Shown here: positions 5,613 to 6,320 of the stretch, piece by piece | How the letters are laid out: every line of letters begins with the position of its first letter | Numbering within the stretch: position 1 is the first letter of the stretch | NCBI GenBank assembly: GCA_947177885.1 | Contig: CAMWWF010000179.1 | Location: 1 to 6,320, forward strand | Direction of reading: 5' to 3' | From: an uncultured Lachnospiraceae bacterium | GTDB lineage: Bacteria > Bacillota_A > Clostridia > Lachnospirales > Lachnospiraceae | Length of the DNA: 6,320 nucleotides | Notes under the pieces: generated by a model | Databases searched by the model: none | The model's input: the letters and a program-made list of their open reading frames with translations, nothing else | Told to the model about the DNA's origin: nothing | Translations under genes and position numbers: made by a program

Positions 5613-6182
5613 TTATTTCAGATTGACGTTCTGTCCTACTGCAATACGGTTAACGTCGCTTATCTGCGGATTCTTTGCCGCCAGCTGGGCAAGTGTCATC
5701 CCGTTCTCACGGGCAATCTTACCCATGGTATCACCTGACTTTACCGTATAGGAAGCGCCGTTCACTCTCCCTGCAACACTGCCGTTTCCATAGCGGGCTG
5801 CCAGATACAGCGGGCCATACCAGGGAATATCGTTATTCTCGGCTGCGCCTGCAGGGATGGTCACAACATAGTCCACACCTTCATACGTATATTCCAGTAC
5901 CAGTGTTACATCGCCTTTTTTCATCAGCTCTTTCATAATTCCGTTGGACAATGCCGCTACACCCTTGACATGGATCACGTCACCGCTTCCCGCATTAGAA
6001 ATGGAATCCGCAATATCATCCTGTTCATTGGAAGAGCTCTCTTCTTCAGCCTCATCCGTACTTCCGACGCTGACATTACTGTTTGAAGAGGCAGTCGCTA
6101 CTGTGGACAAAAAACCACCTCCGATGGGTGTGACTACGAGTGCTCCTGTCAGCAACAATGTTGCAAGTGCTTTTCTCCTCAT
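5613..6182 (-). CDS. Secreted LysM-domain cell-wall protein
   Basis: A 189-residue exported protein. The N-terminus has MRRK, a hydrophobic core (5-25) and an A-T-A site at 29-31, a signal peptide probably cleaved after Ala31. A Ser/acidic linker (about 32-60) follows. Residues ~66-130 form a small domain with LVLEYTYEGVDYVVTIPAG and IPWYGPLYL, a pattern I recall from Lachnospiraceae surface proteins but cannot name as a Pfam family. The C-terminal LysM (144-189) has YTVKSGDTMGKIARENGMTLAQLA and ends VGQNVNLK, the normal repeat length. LysM binds N-acetylglucosamine-containing glycans, chiefly peptidoglycan, so the protein should be retained on the wall. No catalytic domain is seen. GGAAGGA (6197-6191) lies 8 bases before the ATG. 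It is first in a probable unit with the ligase-like gene, with a hairpin between them that may lower downstream expression. Confidence 0.9.
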   Translation of the reverse strand: MRRKALATLLLTGALVVTPIGGGFLSTVATASSNSNVSVGSTDEAEEESSSNEQDDIADSISNAGSGDVIHVKGVAALSNGIMKELMKKGDVTLVLEYTYEGVDYVVTIPAGAAENNDIPWYGPLYLAARYGNGSVAGRVNGASYTVKSGDTMGKIARENGMTLAQLAAKNPQISDVNRIAVGQNVNLK

Positions 6183-6211
6183 GATAAATATCCTTCCTTC
6201 CTCATGGTATT

Positions 6212-6217
6212 ATTATA
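6212..6217 (-). promoter_or_regulatory. Candidate -10 box of the LysM gene
   Basis: A perfect TATAAT on the minus strand, which would start transcription near 6205 with a leader of about 22 bases that includes the ribosome binding site. The hexamer 17 bases upstream, GATGGG, is a poor -35, so the promoter may need an activator or another sigma factor, or the call may be wrong. Confidence 0.4.
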
Positions 6218-6254
6218 CTTTTGCAATGGAGTGGCCCATCGCTTCTATCATTTT

Positions 6255-6320
<66 letters not shown>

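Overview
The window looks like a contig end from a low- to mid-GC Firmicute, most likely a Lachnospiraceae-type gut Clostridium. This rests on the separate pyrI regulatory subunit, the style of the LysM surface protein (a domain ending in an IPWYGPLYL motif, which I remember from Lachnospiraceae cell-wall proteins), strong purine-rich ribosome binding sites and SigA-type promoters. The genus is not determinable from the sequence. The last ~55 bases are almost pure G and are best read as a sequencing or assembly artefact.

Layout: (1) Bases 1-138, plus strand, hold the C-terminal zinc domain of PyrI (aspartate carbamoyltransferase regulatory chain), cut by the window edge. Every other gene is on the minus strand. 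(2) A 169-base convergent intergenic region holds an unexplained long inverted repeat and weak terminator-like hairpins. (3) A PIN/NYN-like putative ribonuclease follows, with its own good promoter. The promoter position argues that translation starts at 1021, not at the upstream ATG at 1090. (4) A gap of about 320 bases contains that promoter, a stretch with no convincing gene, and a very strong terminator. (5) Next is a small GatB/YqeY-domain protein with its own promoter and terminator. (6) Next is a 646-residue membrane protein with about seven TM segments, a degenerate GGDEF domain and an intact EAL domain, so a predicted cyclic-di-GMP phosphodiesterase. (7) Next is a 520-residue polytopic O-antigen ligase/polymerase-like protein (Wzy_C type). 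(8) Last is a secreted LysM protein with a signal peptide, the first gene of the minus-strand series.

The last three genes (LysM protein, then ligase-like protein, then EAL protein in transcription order) form a plausible envelope/surface-glycan neighbourhood: a peptidoglycan-binding secreted protein, a glycan polymerase or ligase, and a c-di-GMP-degrading sensor. Nested hairpins between LysM and ligase suggest partial termination or leader control, and the EAL gene has a TATAAT box of its own, so the three need not be equally expressed. I do not see a clearly new system. The best leads are the inactive GGDEF in the EAL protein, the hairpin next to the ligase ribosome binding site, the start-site correction of the PIN-like gene, and the orphan inverted repeat after pyrI.
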